This document shows positions 14,659 to 22,749 of a stretch of DNA of 41,642 nucleotides, in pieces. Made by a program: the position numbers and the translations under genes. The DNA is taken from the IMG/VR virus record IMGVR_UViG_3300027971_002711, positions 1 to 41,642 of that record. One strand, given 5' to 3'. Numbering within the stretch: the first letter of the stretch is position 1; the number at the start of each line of letters is the position of its first letter. Source of the DNA: a virus. Under the pieces are notes generated by a model. The model was not told the origin of the DNA, ran no database searches, and saw nothing but the letters and a program-made list of their open reading frames with translations.

Positions 14659-15212
14659 TGATAAAACTTAAAAGCTTACTTAAAGAAGCTAAACCAGAAA
14701 CCCATGAATATGGATGTGTAATGTTATATTTTAACTTTCCAGAGATAAATACTATTCATCATCTTATCGATCAAAATGATATCTATACTAATGATAATGA
14801 TCCTTCTTATGGATTAGAAGATGAACCTCATATAACATTATTATATGGACTGCATCCTGAAGTAACAGTAGATCAAGTGAAACGCGTATTAGACGGTCAT
14901 GTTTATTCTGCTTGCAATATATTTAATGCGTCAGTATTTAACAACGAAAAGTTTGATGTTTTAAAGTTTGATGTAAGAGGTGAAGGTTTAAATGATACTA
15001 ATACAGCGTTAAAGGCATATCCTTATACAAGTAATTTCCCTGATTATCATCCTCATCTTACAATTGGATATCTTAAAAAAGGAACAGCGCAAAAATATGC
15101 TGACAAGATTAGTAAGATAATGCCTAAAGGATATCAGTTAGTTCCTAAGTATGCAGTATATTCTGAATCAGAAGGAACAAAAAATCAATTACCAATACAT
15201 ACAGATCAATAA
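14658..15212 (+). CDS. 2H phosphoesterase (LigT-like) with N-terminal capsid-targeting-like tag, 184 aa
   Basis: Two H-x-T motifs, H58-I-T60 and H133-L-T135, each followed by an aliphatic/Tyr strand, define the 2H phosphoesterase fold. The family includes RNA 2'-3' cyclic phosphodiesterases, 2'-5' oligoadenylate phosphodiesterases and phage Acb1, which destroys cyclic nucleotide signals of CBASS immunity. The first ten residues MIKLKSLLKE, then Ala, match the tag shared by the proteins at 35.3-39.8 kb and lie outside the catalytic fold. If the tag is a head-targeting sequence, this enzyme would be packaged and delivered at infection. Which substrate it uses cannot be read from sequence. Confidence 0.85.
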   Translation: MIKLKSLLKEAKPETHEYGCVMLYFNFPEINTIHHLIDQNDIYTNDNDPSYGLEDEPHITLLYGLHPEVTVDQVKRVLDGHVYSACNIFNASVFNNEKFDVLKFDVRGEGLNDTNTALKAYPYTSNFPDYHPHLTIGYLKKGTAQKYADKISKIMPKGYQLVPKYAVYSESEGTKNQLPIHTDQ

Positions 15213-15539
15213 ATGAATAAAGATAATAATACAACACCAGAGACTATATATGTAGTTCAAGCATCGTCTGGAGAATATGATTCATATCACGAATGGGTGG
15301 TAGGAGTTTTTGATAATCTTAGAATGGCGAATACTTTAAAAAATACTTTAGATGCGAAAGCAGAAAAAATAAAATCTGAATGCCCAATTAAATATTCGAC
15401 TAATTTGACTACATCTCAAGTTATGTCTGAAGAAGATGAAAAAATATATTGGGATTACTATACATTACATCAAACCGAAATGGAATGGGTTGGAGTACGT
15501 ATAGAAGAATGTAATTTAAATATACCAATAGAATACTAA
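15213..15539 (+). CDS. Hypothetical protein, 108 aa
   Basis: A compact alpha/beta protein: strand IYVVQASSGEYDSYHEWVVG, an F-D-N-L-R-M-A helix that continues to about residue 55 (KNTLDAKAEKIKSE), and an acidic C-terminal section with W-D-Y-Y and EWVGVRIEEC. The G-E-Y-x-x-Y opening is shared by small phage proteins of unknown function. It starts at the base after the phosphoesterase stop and is co-transcribed with it. No catalytic motif is visible. Confidence 0.65.
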   Translation: MNKDNNTTPETIYVVQASSGEYDSYHEWVVGVFDNLRMANTLKNTLDAKAEKIKSECPIKYSTNLTTSQVMSEEDEKIYWDYYTLHQTEMEWVGVRIEECNLNIPIEY

Positions 15540-16175
15540 ATGAATATATCATATTGCATAACAGTATGCGACGAGCATGAAGAATTAGATTTGTTATTAA
15601 ATCATATGTTGCCTTTATTAGAGGATGATGATGAAATTATAATACTTAGAGACATAACAAAAACTAATAGCAAGGTTACTAAGGTAATACTTAAACATAC
15701 ACCATTATTTGGTGATCGTATACGAACTATCGAAACTTCACTTAATAAAGACTTTGCGGCATTTAAAAACAACTTTATAGACGCTGCAAATGGCGAGTAT
15801 ATATTTCAAATTGATGCTGACGAAGTACCTAATGAATTCTTAATAGAAAATATAAAACCAATCCTTAACATTAATAGAGATATAGATGTATTTTATATTC
15901 CTAGAGTTAATAAAGTAATTGGCATTACTCCAGAACACATTCAAAAATGGGGTTGGAGGTTTGATGAGAAAGAAAGAATAAACTATCCTGATCCTCAAAT
16001 GCGTTTATTTAAAACAAATAAAGGAATTAAGTGGAAGAATAAAGTTCATGAAGTATTAGATGGTTATGAAACTATGACTACACTTCCTTGGGATGAGCAT
16101 GAAGACTTTTGCCTTTATCATATTAAGACAATTAAAAAACAAGAAGATCAAAATAATTTTTATGACAAGATATGA
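15540..16175 (+). CDS. GT-A glycosyltransferase family 2-like, 211 aa
   Basis: The opening strand ISYCITVCDEHEELDLLLNH is the nucleotide-sugar pocket of the GT2 fold. The D-x-D metal site is in FQIDADEVP (Asp92, Asp94). Later WGWRFDEKERINYPDPQMRLF and IKWKNKVHEV match the acceptor region of WaaE/KdtX-like transferases (W-x-x-x-V-H-E). The chain is short for the family, and the C-terminus overlaps the next gene by 4 nt (ATGA). It probably adds a hexose or heptose to a surface glycan. Confidence 0.85.
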   Translation: MNISYCITVCDEHEELDLLLNHMLPLLEDDDEIIILRDITKTNSKVTKVILKHTPLFGDRIRTIETSLNKDFAAFKNNFIDAANGEYIFQIDADEVPNEFLIENIKPILNINRDIDVFYIPRVNKVIGITPEHIQKWGWRFDEKERINYPDPQMRLFKTNKGIKWKNKVHEVLDGYETMTTLPWDEHEDFCLYHIKTIKKQEDQNNFYDKI

Positions 16176-16918
16176 TAACGCATAAAAGTATAGGGTATTC
16201 AGGTAGATTAGGAAATCAAATGTTCCAATATGCTGCTTTAAAGTCAATAGCAATGTTAATGGATCAAGATATAGTCTTACCAAACCATACTGCTATTAAA
16301 AAAGATGGGGCTTATAACTTTACTGATAATACTTGGATACCTTATAAATTAGATTTATTAGATTGCTTTGATTTAAATTGTTCGTTTGAGAGCATTAATG
16401 ATGATAAAGGAATTATTGAAATAGATGGTTATTTTCAAAGCTATAAGCATCTTATAGGTATTGAGGAAGACATAATTAATGAATTTGCCTTTAAGCCTCA
16501 TATACTTAATAAATGCACTGATATCATTAAAGATTATACCAATACCGTTTCTATTCATATAAGAAGAGGAGATTATGTTAATCATCCTAATTATTGGGTA
16601 GTAACTCCAGAATATATTCAAGCCGCCTTAGAACAATTTTCTGATAATAAATATACTTTTTTAATATTCTCAGATGATATCCAATGGTGTAAAGAAATAT
16701 TTCCAGAAGGAGTTATCTTTATGGAAGGAAATAATCAATTTGAAGACTTATGTTTAATGTCATTATGTAATCATAATATCATTGCTAATAGTTCTTTTAG
16801 TTGGTGGAGTGCATTCTTAAACAAAAATAAAAACAAACGAGTGATAGCCCCGCAAATGTGGTATTCAGAATATAAAGACCTTTCTGATTTATATCCTCAA
16901 CAATGGTTACAACTATAA
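16172..16918 (+). CDS. GT11 alpha-1,2-fucosyltransferase-like, 248 aa
   Basis: The N-terminus shows G-R-L-G-N-Q-M-F-Q-Y-A (residues 11-21), the first GT11 motif. The second, H-I-R-R-G-D-Y (129-135), contains the Arg residues that bind GDP-fucose. S-S-F-S-W-W-S-A near residue 210 is the third. Family members transfer fucose from GDP-fucose, forming an alpha-1,2 link usually to galactose. Length is near 250-300 aa. ATGA coupling with the gene before. The GDP-fucose supply would come from the host or from the SDR gene at 23541. Confidence 0.93.
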   Translation: MITHKSIGYSGRLGNQMFQYAALKSIAMLMDQDIVLPNHTAIKKDGAYNFTDNTWIPYKLDLLDCFDLNCSFESINDDKGIIEIDGYFQSYKHLIGIEEDIINEFAFKPHILNKCTDIIKDYTNTVSIHIRRGDYVNHPNYWVVTPEYIQAALEQFSDNKYTFLIFSDDIQWCKEIFPEGVIFMEGNNQFEDLCLMSLCNHNIIANSSFSWWSAFLNKNKNKRVIAPQMWYSEYKDLSDLYPQQWLQL

Positions 16919-16919
16919 T

Positions 16920-18380
16920 ATGTATTTAAAAAGTAATTTTATGCCTGCAGAACTTTATAATAAGTTCGTATGTGATTTACCAGAATTTAAAGATAAGCCC
17001 ATTAGCATTTTTAATGATTATCAACCTTCGTATGAAGAATTAGCAATTAATCCTTATAATATTTTAATTGTATTAGAGCCTAATCAATTATTTGGTATTC
17101 ATGATTGGGTAATTCAAAACTCTCATTTATTTAGCGCAATACTTACTTGGAGCCAACCAATTTTAGATTCTTGCGAAAATTCAATGTTACTTCCATTCGG
17201 TACGACATTTTTACATAGTAAAGATAAGTATAAGGAATTAGCTTCAATGAAAAAAGAATTTGAAGTATCATTTTTATGTGGCATCAAAAATAAAATAGAA
17301 GGACAACAATTAAGACAAAGAATCTATAAAAAAGGAGATCTTATAAATATACCTAAGAAATGGTATTATACATTAGAAGGTCCTAAAGATCCTTGTTATG
17401 AAAGTTCAATGTTCCATATTTGTGTAGAGAACTCTAAAAATAAAGGTTATTTTTCAGAAAAGATAGTAGATGCTTTGATTTCTAAAACAATTCCATTATA
17501 TTATGGATGTTCAGATATAGAAGAGTATTTCGATAGCAGAGGATTTTTTACATTTAATACTGAAGATGAATTAGTTACATTAGTTAATTCATTAACTGAA
17601 AAGGATTATGAAGACAGAAAAGAATATATCGAAATAAATTATCGTAAAGCAATATACTATGCTGAATACTTTATGAGATTTAAAGATTTATTACAAGAAA
17701 TTATAATATTAAACGAAATACGACCTATGAAAAAAGAATTAGTTATATCTTTATATGATAGACCATTAGATTGGATTAAAGATATTAATGATGATGTTAA
17801 GATCACTGTATATCGAAAAGGTAATATAACATCACACCCTAATGAAATATATTTAGAGAATAATGTAGGTCGAGACGTACATACATTTTTTTATCATATA
17901 GTTAATAATTACGATAATTTAGCAGATTATACATTCTTTTCACAGGATTATCCATTTGATCATATAGGATCATATAAAGAAATTATTAATGGAAATGAAG
18001 AAGTTTGGAATAAATGGTCCAGTCATCACTTTGAAGGTTATTGGGGATATCATTGGAATAACATTGGTACGATGTGGAGTTTATATGATTCTAAACAATT
18101 TGGAGGTAAGATTTTATGGTGTCATCCTAACGGATATCCGCAACATGAAGGATTGCCTTTAGAACAAATATGGAATCAAATATTTGATATTCCAATCTTA
18201 GATGAGATAGAATTTACGCCAGGAGGTCATTTTAGTATCTCCAGAGAACAAATTCTTTTAAAAGATTTGGAATATTATAAAAAAATACTTATATTATTAG
18301 AAACCGAAGAATATGCGCCTTGGGCGATAGAAAGATTTGAACCATATATTTTTCATTCATCAACTAAAATAAAACTATGA
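16920..18380 (+). CDS. GT10-like fucosyltransferase fused to a DUF3431 domain, 486 aa
   Basis: The N-terminal half (about 1-260) contains F-H-I-C-V-E-N-S-K-N-K-G-Y-F-S-E-K (163-179) followed by IPLYYG, the GT10 alpha-1,3-fucosyltransferase core, where F-x-x-x-x-E-N and the K-x-x-D contacts hold GDP-fucose. The C-terminal half (about 268-486) carries DUF3431 features: V-G-R-D-V-H-T-F-F-Y-H, TFFSQDYPFDHI and PGGHFSISREQIL. DUF3431 proteins are probable glycosyltransferase relatives. A bifunctional fused enzyme is likely. The gene overlaps the next by 4 nt. Confidence 0.85.
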   Translation: MYLKSNFMPAELYNKFVCDLPEFKDKPISIFNDYQPSYEELAINPYNILIVLEPNQLFGIHDWVIQNSHLFSAILTWSQPILDSCENSMLLPFGTTFLHSKDKYKELASMKKEFEVSFLCGIKNKIEGQQLRQRIYKKGDLINIPKKWYYTLEGPKDPCYESSMFHICVENSKNKGYFSEKIVDALISKTIPLYYGCSDIEEYFDSRGFFTFNTEDELVTLVNSLTEKDYEDRKEYIEINYRKAIYYAEYFMRFKDLLQEIIILNEIRPMKKELVISLYDRPLDWIKDINDDVKITVYRKGNITSHPNEIYLENNVGRDVHTFFYHIVNNYDNLADYTFFSQDYPFDHIGSYKEIINGNEEVWNKWSSHHFEGYWGYHWNNIGTMWSLYDSKQFGGKILWCHPNGYPQHEGLPLEQIWNQIFDIPILDEIEFTPGGHFSISREQILLKDLEYYKKILILLETEEYAPWAIERFEPYIFHSSTKIKL

Positions 18381-19663
18381 TACAACAACAAGACATTACA
18401 GCATTAGTAGGTAATCATGTAGCTCCTTACATCTACAATGCGAAGAACTTTGAAAAAGGTAAAACTCCTATTTACTATTCTGGTCCTTATTGGGATAACA
18501 AAGAAATTGAAGCAGCAATGGAATCATTTCTTAACGGTAAATGGATAACGGCGGGAGAGAAGGTACATAGATTTGAAAGTATGTTTAGCAAAAGATTTAA
18601 CGTGAAATATTCACATATGGTTAATTCTGGTAGTTCAGCTAACTTAGTTTTAATTGCAGCTTTAAAACGTAGATTCAAATGGGAAGATGATTCTGAAATT
18701 ATAGTTTCTCCTGTAGGATTTGCTACAACAATATCAGTTCTTTATCAAAATAGATTAAAGCCAATCTTTATTGATATTGAATGGGATACTTTAAATTTTG
18801 ATGTAGATGCTATTGAAGCAAAAATTACATCTAAGACAAAAGGAATATTTGTATCTCCAGTATTAGGAAATCCGCCTGATATGGATAAATTAGTTCAATT
18901 ATGTGATAAGTATGATATAAAGCTTATTGGAGATAATTGTGATAGTTTAGGAAGTAAATGGAATGGTAAATACTTAAGTGAATATTACGTTGCATTCTCT
19001 AATTCATTTTATCCTGCTCATCATATTTCAACAGGTGAAGGTGGAATGTGCTGCACTAATGATGAAGAACTTAAAAAATTATTTGTAAGTATTAGTTGGT
19101 GGGGTAGAGATTGCTATTGTGTAGGATCTGCTAACTTATTAAGTTGTGGCACTTGTGGTAATCGATTTGATAAATGGTTAGAAAACTATGACGGTATAAT
19201 TGATCATAAATATGTATTCTCAGAAATGGGATATAATTTAAAACCATTAGACTTACAAGGTGCAATAGGTATAGTTCAATTAGATAAGTTAGATGAAATC
19301 GAAGCTAACAGAAAAAGATCTAATACTAGAATAACTGAGATATTTGTAAATAATATTCCTGGATTAAAAGCACCTAAGGTATTAGAAGGATCTGAACCTT
19401 GTTGGTTTGGAACTCCATTTATTTGTGAGGAAGAAGGATTGAAACCTAGATTAGTTCAATACTTAGAAGACAATAAGATACAAACTAGAAATTATTTTGC
19501 GGGTAATATATTATTACATCCAGGATATAGTTCATTAGAAGATTATAAATTATATCCAGAAGCTAATAAGGTATTAGATAAAGTATTTTTTATTGGAGCA
19601 GCGCCGCATTATACAGAATCTGTATTTGAATATATCGAAGAAGTTATTAAGAATTTTAAATAA
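18377..19663 (+). CDS. RfbH/E1-like PLP-dependent sugar 3-dehydratase, 428 aa
   Basis: This is a DegT/DnrJ/EryC1/StrS-fold enzyme (GSSANLVLIAAL; IGDNCDSLGS). At the PLP lysine position it has SNSFYPAHHISTGEGG: His215-His216 replace Lys, the mark of the 3-dehydratases E1/RfbH and ColD. Four Cys, C246, C248, C257 and C260 (WGRDCYC and SCGTCGNRF), match the [2Fe-2S] site of E1, so an E1-type CDP-6-deoxy-hexulose 3-dehydratase is favoured over ColD. It would start a 3,6-dideoxyhexose pathway. Its reductase partner (E3) and CDP-glucose enzymes are not in this window. It overlaps its neighbour by 4 nt. Confidence 0.9.
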   Translation: MIQQQDITALVGNHVAPYIYNAKNFEKGKTPIYYSGPYWDNKEIEAAMESFLNGKWITAGEKVHRFESMFSKRFNVKYSHMVNSGSSANLVLIAALKRRFKWEDDSEIIVSPVGFATTISVLYQNRLKPIFIDIEWDTLNFDVDAIEAKITSKTKGIFVSPVLGNPPDMDKLVQLCDKYDIKLIGDNCDSLGSKWNGKYLSEYYVAFSNSFYPAHHISTGEGGMCCTNDEELKKLFVSISWWGRDCYCVGSANLLSCGTCGNRFDKWLENYDGIIDHKYVFSEMGYNLKPLDLQGAIGIVQLDKLDEIEANRKRSNTRITEIFVNNIPGLKAPKVLEGSEPCWFGTPFICEEEGLKPRLVQYLEDNKIQTRNYFAGNILLHPGYSSLEDYKLYPEANKVLDKVFFIGAAPHYTESVFEYIEEVIKNFK

Positions 19664-19878
19664 TGAAAACTGATCTTCAATCATCTATTAAGAAGCAAGG
19701 AGAGTATGTTACTCAAATCATTCATTTTGTTGGAGGAGAGAAGCGTACTTTTGAAAACATAAAATCATCCACCGTTAAGCAAGGTCAATTTACTAAGTTA
19801 AATACTATTGACGGTAGGATGATTTTAATAAATGATAAGAACGTTTTATGTATAGAAGTATTTCCAGAAAATGAATAA
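19663..19878 (+). CDS. Hypothetical protein, 71 aa
   Basis: A small beta-rich soluble protein (TQIIHFVGGEKRTFENIK, TVKQGQFTKLNTIDGRMILI, NVLCIEVFPENE). The strand-turn-strand layout with evenly spaced hydrophobics suggests a small barrel or Sm-like shape, but no family is recognised. Its ATG shares a base with the stop of the dehydratase (TAATG) and it overlaps the next SDR gene by 8 nt, so it is locked into the island operon. Confidence 0.65.
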   Translation: MKTDLQSSIKKQGEYVTQIIHFVGGEKRTFENIKSSTVKQGQFTKLNTIDGRMILINDKNVLCIEVFPENE

Positions 19879-20557
19879 AGTATTAGTTTTAGGAGATGGT
19901 TTGTTAGGATCTGAGATAGTTAAGCAAACTGGATGGGATTATGTATCTAGAAAGAAGGATGGTTTTGATATTAGAGCAATCAAATCATCCTATCATTCTT
20001 TTGGGTTGCATAGATATAATGTTATAATTAATTGTATCGCACATACAGATACGTATTCAGATAATAAAGAATTACATTGGAATATTAATTATAAAGATGT
20101 TATTAAATTATCTAATTATTGTAGCGAATGGGATATAAAGTTAGTTCATATATCAACAGATTATATTTATTCCAATTCAATAGTTCAAGCATCAGAAACA
20201 GATATACCTATCCATGGAAATAATTGGTATAGCTATACTAAATTATTAGGAGATGCTTATGTACAATTAAATGATAAGAATCTAATTATTAGAACATCTC
20301 ATAAACCTTATCCATTTCCATATAAAGATGCTTGGGCTAATCAACATACAAACGGTGATTATGTTAACGTCATTTCAGACTTGATTATTAAGTTAGTTAA
20401 TAAGACCGCATCTGGAGTATATAATGTAGGCACTAACGAAAAGACATGGTTTAATTTAACTAAAGAAGAATTTAATACCAATCCAATATCTAAACCAGAT
20501 ATTGCTCCAGAAAATATAACTATGAACGTTAATAAATTAAATAATGAAATTTTTTAG
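19871..20557 (+). CDS. RmlD-like SDR sugar reductase/epimerase, 228 aa
   Basis: The Rossmann start VLVLGDGLLGSE gives the G-x-G-x-x-G NAD(P) loop (G8-G13). HISTDYIYS carries the T/S of the active site, and Y120-S-Y-T-K124 supplies the catalytic Tyr and Lys. Family relatives such as RmlD reduce dTDP-4-dehydro-rhamnose; others act on CDP- or GDP-sugars. At 228 aa it is shorter than RmlD (about 290), so the substrate domain is reduced. It follows the E1-like dehydratase and may act on the same 4-keto-dideoxy sugar. Inference from order only. Ends with TAG. Confidence 0.8.
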   Translation: MNKVLVLGDGLLGSEIVKQTGWDYVSRKKDGFDIRAIKSSYHSFGLHRYNVIINCIAHTDTYSDNKELHWNINYKDVIKLSNYCSEWDIKLVHISTDYIYSNSIVQASETDIPIHGNNWYSYTKLLGDAYVQLNDKNLIIRTSHKPYPFPYKDAWANQHTNGDYVNVISDLIIKLVNKTASGVYNVGTNEKTWFNLTKEEFNTNPISKPDIAPENITMNVNKLNNEIF

Positions 20558-21239
20558 TGTATGTATTCCTACCTGGGAAGTAAAAGGTAAAGGTGTAGAA
20601 TATTTAGAGCATTCATTTAATATACTAGCAAATCAAACATTTAAAGATTTTGATATTATTATTTCAGATAATAGTCAAGATTATGAAATAGCAGATTTAT
20701 GTGATATTTGGGGCAGTATATTAGATATAAAATACTTTCGTAATGAAAATGGAAGAGGCTTTATTGCTCCCAATCTTAACTATGGATTAAAGCAATGCAC
20801 TGGTAAGTATATTAAGATATTATTTCAAGATGATTTTTTATATGATATAGATTCGTTAGAAATAATATACAATAAAATACAATCAGTTCCCGATGCTAAA
20901 TGGATACTTACAGGATGTGTTCATACAGAAGATGCAGAGAATATGTTTCAACCTATGGTACCTAGATATCATGATAAGATATACTTAGGACAAAATACTA
21001 TAAGTTGCCCTACGGTAATGACTATTAAGAATAATAATGATATGTTATTATTTAACGAATCATTATTGTGGTTGGTAGATGTAGAATATTATAAAAGATG
21101 TTATGATAAGTTTGGATTACCAACTATCATAAATGAAATTGGTGCTGTTAATAGAGAACAGCCAAATAGAGTAACAAACTCAATGACTAAAGAAATTATA
21201 GATGAAGAAACGAGTCGGTTAGACAAAAAATATAAATAA
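20544..21239 (+). CDS. GT-A glycosyltransferase family 2, 231 aa
   Basis: F-S-V-C-I-P-T-W at the N-terminus, DFDIIISDNSQDYEI, and RGFIAPNLNYGLKQCTGKYI are the usual GT2 blocks. The metal-site loop reads ILFQDDFLYD (D-D instead of D-x-D). The C-terminal section L-W-L-V-D-V-E-Y-Y-K-R-C is a typical GT2 acceptor helix. It overlaps the SDR gene by 14 nt. After its stop there is a 39-nt gap with two TATATTA boxes, one of the few breaks in the island. Confidence 0.85.
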   Translation: MKFFSVCIPTWEVKGKGVEYLEHSFNILANQTFKDFDIIISDNSQDYEIADLCDIWGSILDIKYFRNENGRGFIAPNLNYGLKQCTGKYIKILFQDDFLYDIDSLEIIYNKIQSVPDAKWILTGCVHTEDAENMFQPMVPRYHDKIYLGQNTISCPTVMTIKNNNDMLLFNESLLWLVDVEYYKRCYDKFGLPTIINEIGAVNREQPNRVTNSMTKEIIDEETSRLDKKYK

Positions 21240-21249
21240 TAAATTAGGA

Positions 21250-21269
21250 TATATTAAAATAATATATTA
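21250..21269 (+). promoter_or_regulatory. Tandem TATATTA boxes in an island gap
   Basis: In the 39-nt gap before ATG 21279, TATATTA occurs at 21250-21256 and 21263-21269, 13 nt apart. TATATTA also precedes genes at 114, 10298, 30216, 31368 and 39891. It could be the -10-like box of internal phage promoters. No GGTT box is present here, so confidence is low. Confidence 0.3.
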
Positions 21270-21278
21270 TATTACAGT

Positions 21279-22052
21279 ATGAAAAAAAAGATAGCATTAG
21301 TGTGTATCGCAAAAAAAGAAGATGATTATTTACAAGAATGGATAGATTATCATTTAAAATTGGGATTTAATAGTATACATATATTTCAGAATGATTGGAG
21401 ATTTAATAATTCTATAGAACAAGATAATGTATATTTTCATGAATGGGATGGAGAAACGCCTTTAACCCCTGAAGGTGAGATATGGGAACAGAATATACAA
21501 GCTAAATGCTATACAGATTTTTCTAGAAATTACTATGAAGAATATGAATGGGCGGCTTTTTTTGATGTAGATGAGTTTTTAGTTCTTAAAAAGACTAATG
21601 ATGTGAAAGAATTTATAGCAGCATATGATAGTGTTAATTGTGTAGCTATAAATTGGGCCATGTTCGGAGATAGCGGATTACCAGAACCTGATGGAAGAGG
21701 CGTAATAGATAGATTTACTATGAGAAAAAATGGACAGCATGGGCAATTCAAAAGTATTTGTAAATTAAGCCCTATATTGTGTCATCAAATTCATTTTAGT
21801 AATGATCAATGTTATGACCTAAATTTTAATATGATATATAATGGATTTAATCCTAGTGGCAATTTTGATATAGCTCAACTAAATCATTATTTTACAAAAA
21901 CATATCCTGAATTTGTGTATAAAAGAAATAGAGGTAATGCTTGTGGTTCGGGAGAAGACAGAAAAAGACCAATGTCAAACTTTGAAGAAAATAATTTTAA
22001 TGAAGTAGAAGATTTGCACGCAAAGAATTTTTTTAATAATCAAATAAACTAA
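21279..22052 (+). CDS. GT-A glycosyltransferase, GT92/Glyco_tranf_2_4-like, 257 aa
   Basis: IALVCIAKKEDDYLQEWIDY is the signature opening of the GT2_4/GT92 group (E-x-x-Y-L-x-E-W-x-x-Y-H). The metal site is in FFDVDEFLVL. A conserved H-Y-F-T-K-T-Y-P-E-F region near residue 208 follows. Relatives move galactose or similar sugars onto glycan cores. Length is standard. Base composition is more A/T-rich than in earlier island genes. Confidence 0.85.
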   Translation: MKKKIALVCIAKKEDDYLQEWIDYHLKLGFNSIHIFQNDWRFNNSIEQDNVYFHEWDGETPLTPEGEIWEQNIQAKCYTDFSRNYYEEYEWAAFFDVDEFLVLKKTNDVKEFIAAYDSVNCVAINWAMFGDSGLPEPDGRGVIDRFTMRKNGQHGQFKSICKLSPILCHQIHFSNDQCYDLNFNMIYNGFNPSGNFDIAQLNHYFTKTYPEFVYKRNRGNACGSGEDRKRPMSNFEENNFNEVEDLHAKNFFNNQIN

Positions 22053-22060
22053 TATAATAA

Positions 22061-22741
22061 ATGGAAACACAAATTTTTAATATGAAACCGCTTGAATATA
22101 CGGGATTGGGAGATACAAATTTTATCTTTGAAGATATTCGAAATTCAAATACAGTGCCATATGTATGGAATGAGTTAATGAATAATTTTTATGGTATAGA
22201 AGATATACATTTAACAGAAGATGATATTATTATTGATATCGGCGCCAATGTAGGTTTATTTTCTATTTATATGAAAAAGAAATTTGGCTGTAAAGTGATA
22301 GCATTTGAACCAGTACCAGAAAATTTTGAAAATTTAAAAAGAAATATTATACATAATGGCTTTTTAGAAAGCGATTTTGAATTGCATAATTGTGCCATTA
22401 CGAATATAGATGGTGGAGAAATACAAATAGGTACTCCTATACTTAATAGCGGAGGTTCATCTGTATTTGAAGCTGGAAATTTTAATTCTATTTGTAAAAC
22501 AGAAACTATTGATAAGTATTTAGTTAATGGATGTTCTTATTTTAAAATTGATTGCGAAGGATGTGAATATGATGTCATACCTACTATAATGGATAAGTTA
22601 AACGATTTTCAATATATTGGAATTGAATATCACCAGTATATTCCTTCTCATGATGCTAAAAAATTATATAGAGATATGCAATCTAATTTTAATGGTCTAA
22701 TATTTTCAAATATAGGCGATGTTAATGCAATTTGGAATTAA
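22061..22741 (+). CDS. FkbM-family SAM-dependent methyltransferase, 226 aa
   Basis: The SAM motif is I-I-D-I-G-A-N-V-G (57-65) followed by K-V-I-A-F-E-P-V-P, the classic FkbM start. Then FKIDCEGCEYDVIPTI is the family's K-I-D-x-E-G-x-E block. FkbM enzymes O-methylate sugars or other small molecules; several occur in LPS and glycan clusters. It would add a methyl cap to a sugar of the island product. Size is normal. Confidence 0.9.
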   Translation: METQIFNMKPLEYTGLGDTNFIFEDIRNSNTVPYVWNELMNNFYGIEDIHLTEDDIIIDIGANVGLFSIYMKKKFGCKVIAFEPVPENFENLKRNIIHNGFLESDFELHNCAITNIDGGEIQIGTPILNSGGSSVFEAGNFNSICKTETIDKYLVNGCSYFKIDCEGCEYDVIPTIMDKLNDFQYIGIEYHQYIPSHDAKKLYRDMQSNFNGLIFSNIGDVNAIWN

Positions 22742-22749
22742 TTAATTTT

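Noticed and set aside
22732-22749. TTG start for the GT9-like gene
   Set aside because: It would overlap the FkbM gene stop, while ATG 22750 directly precedes the fold.
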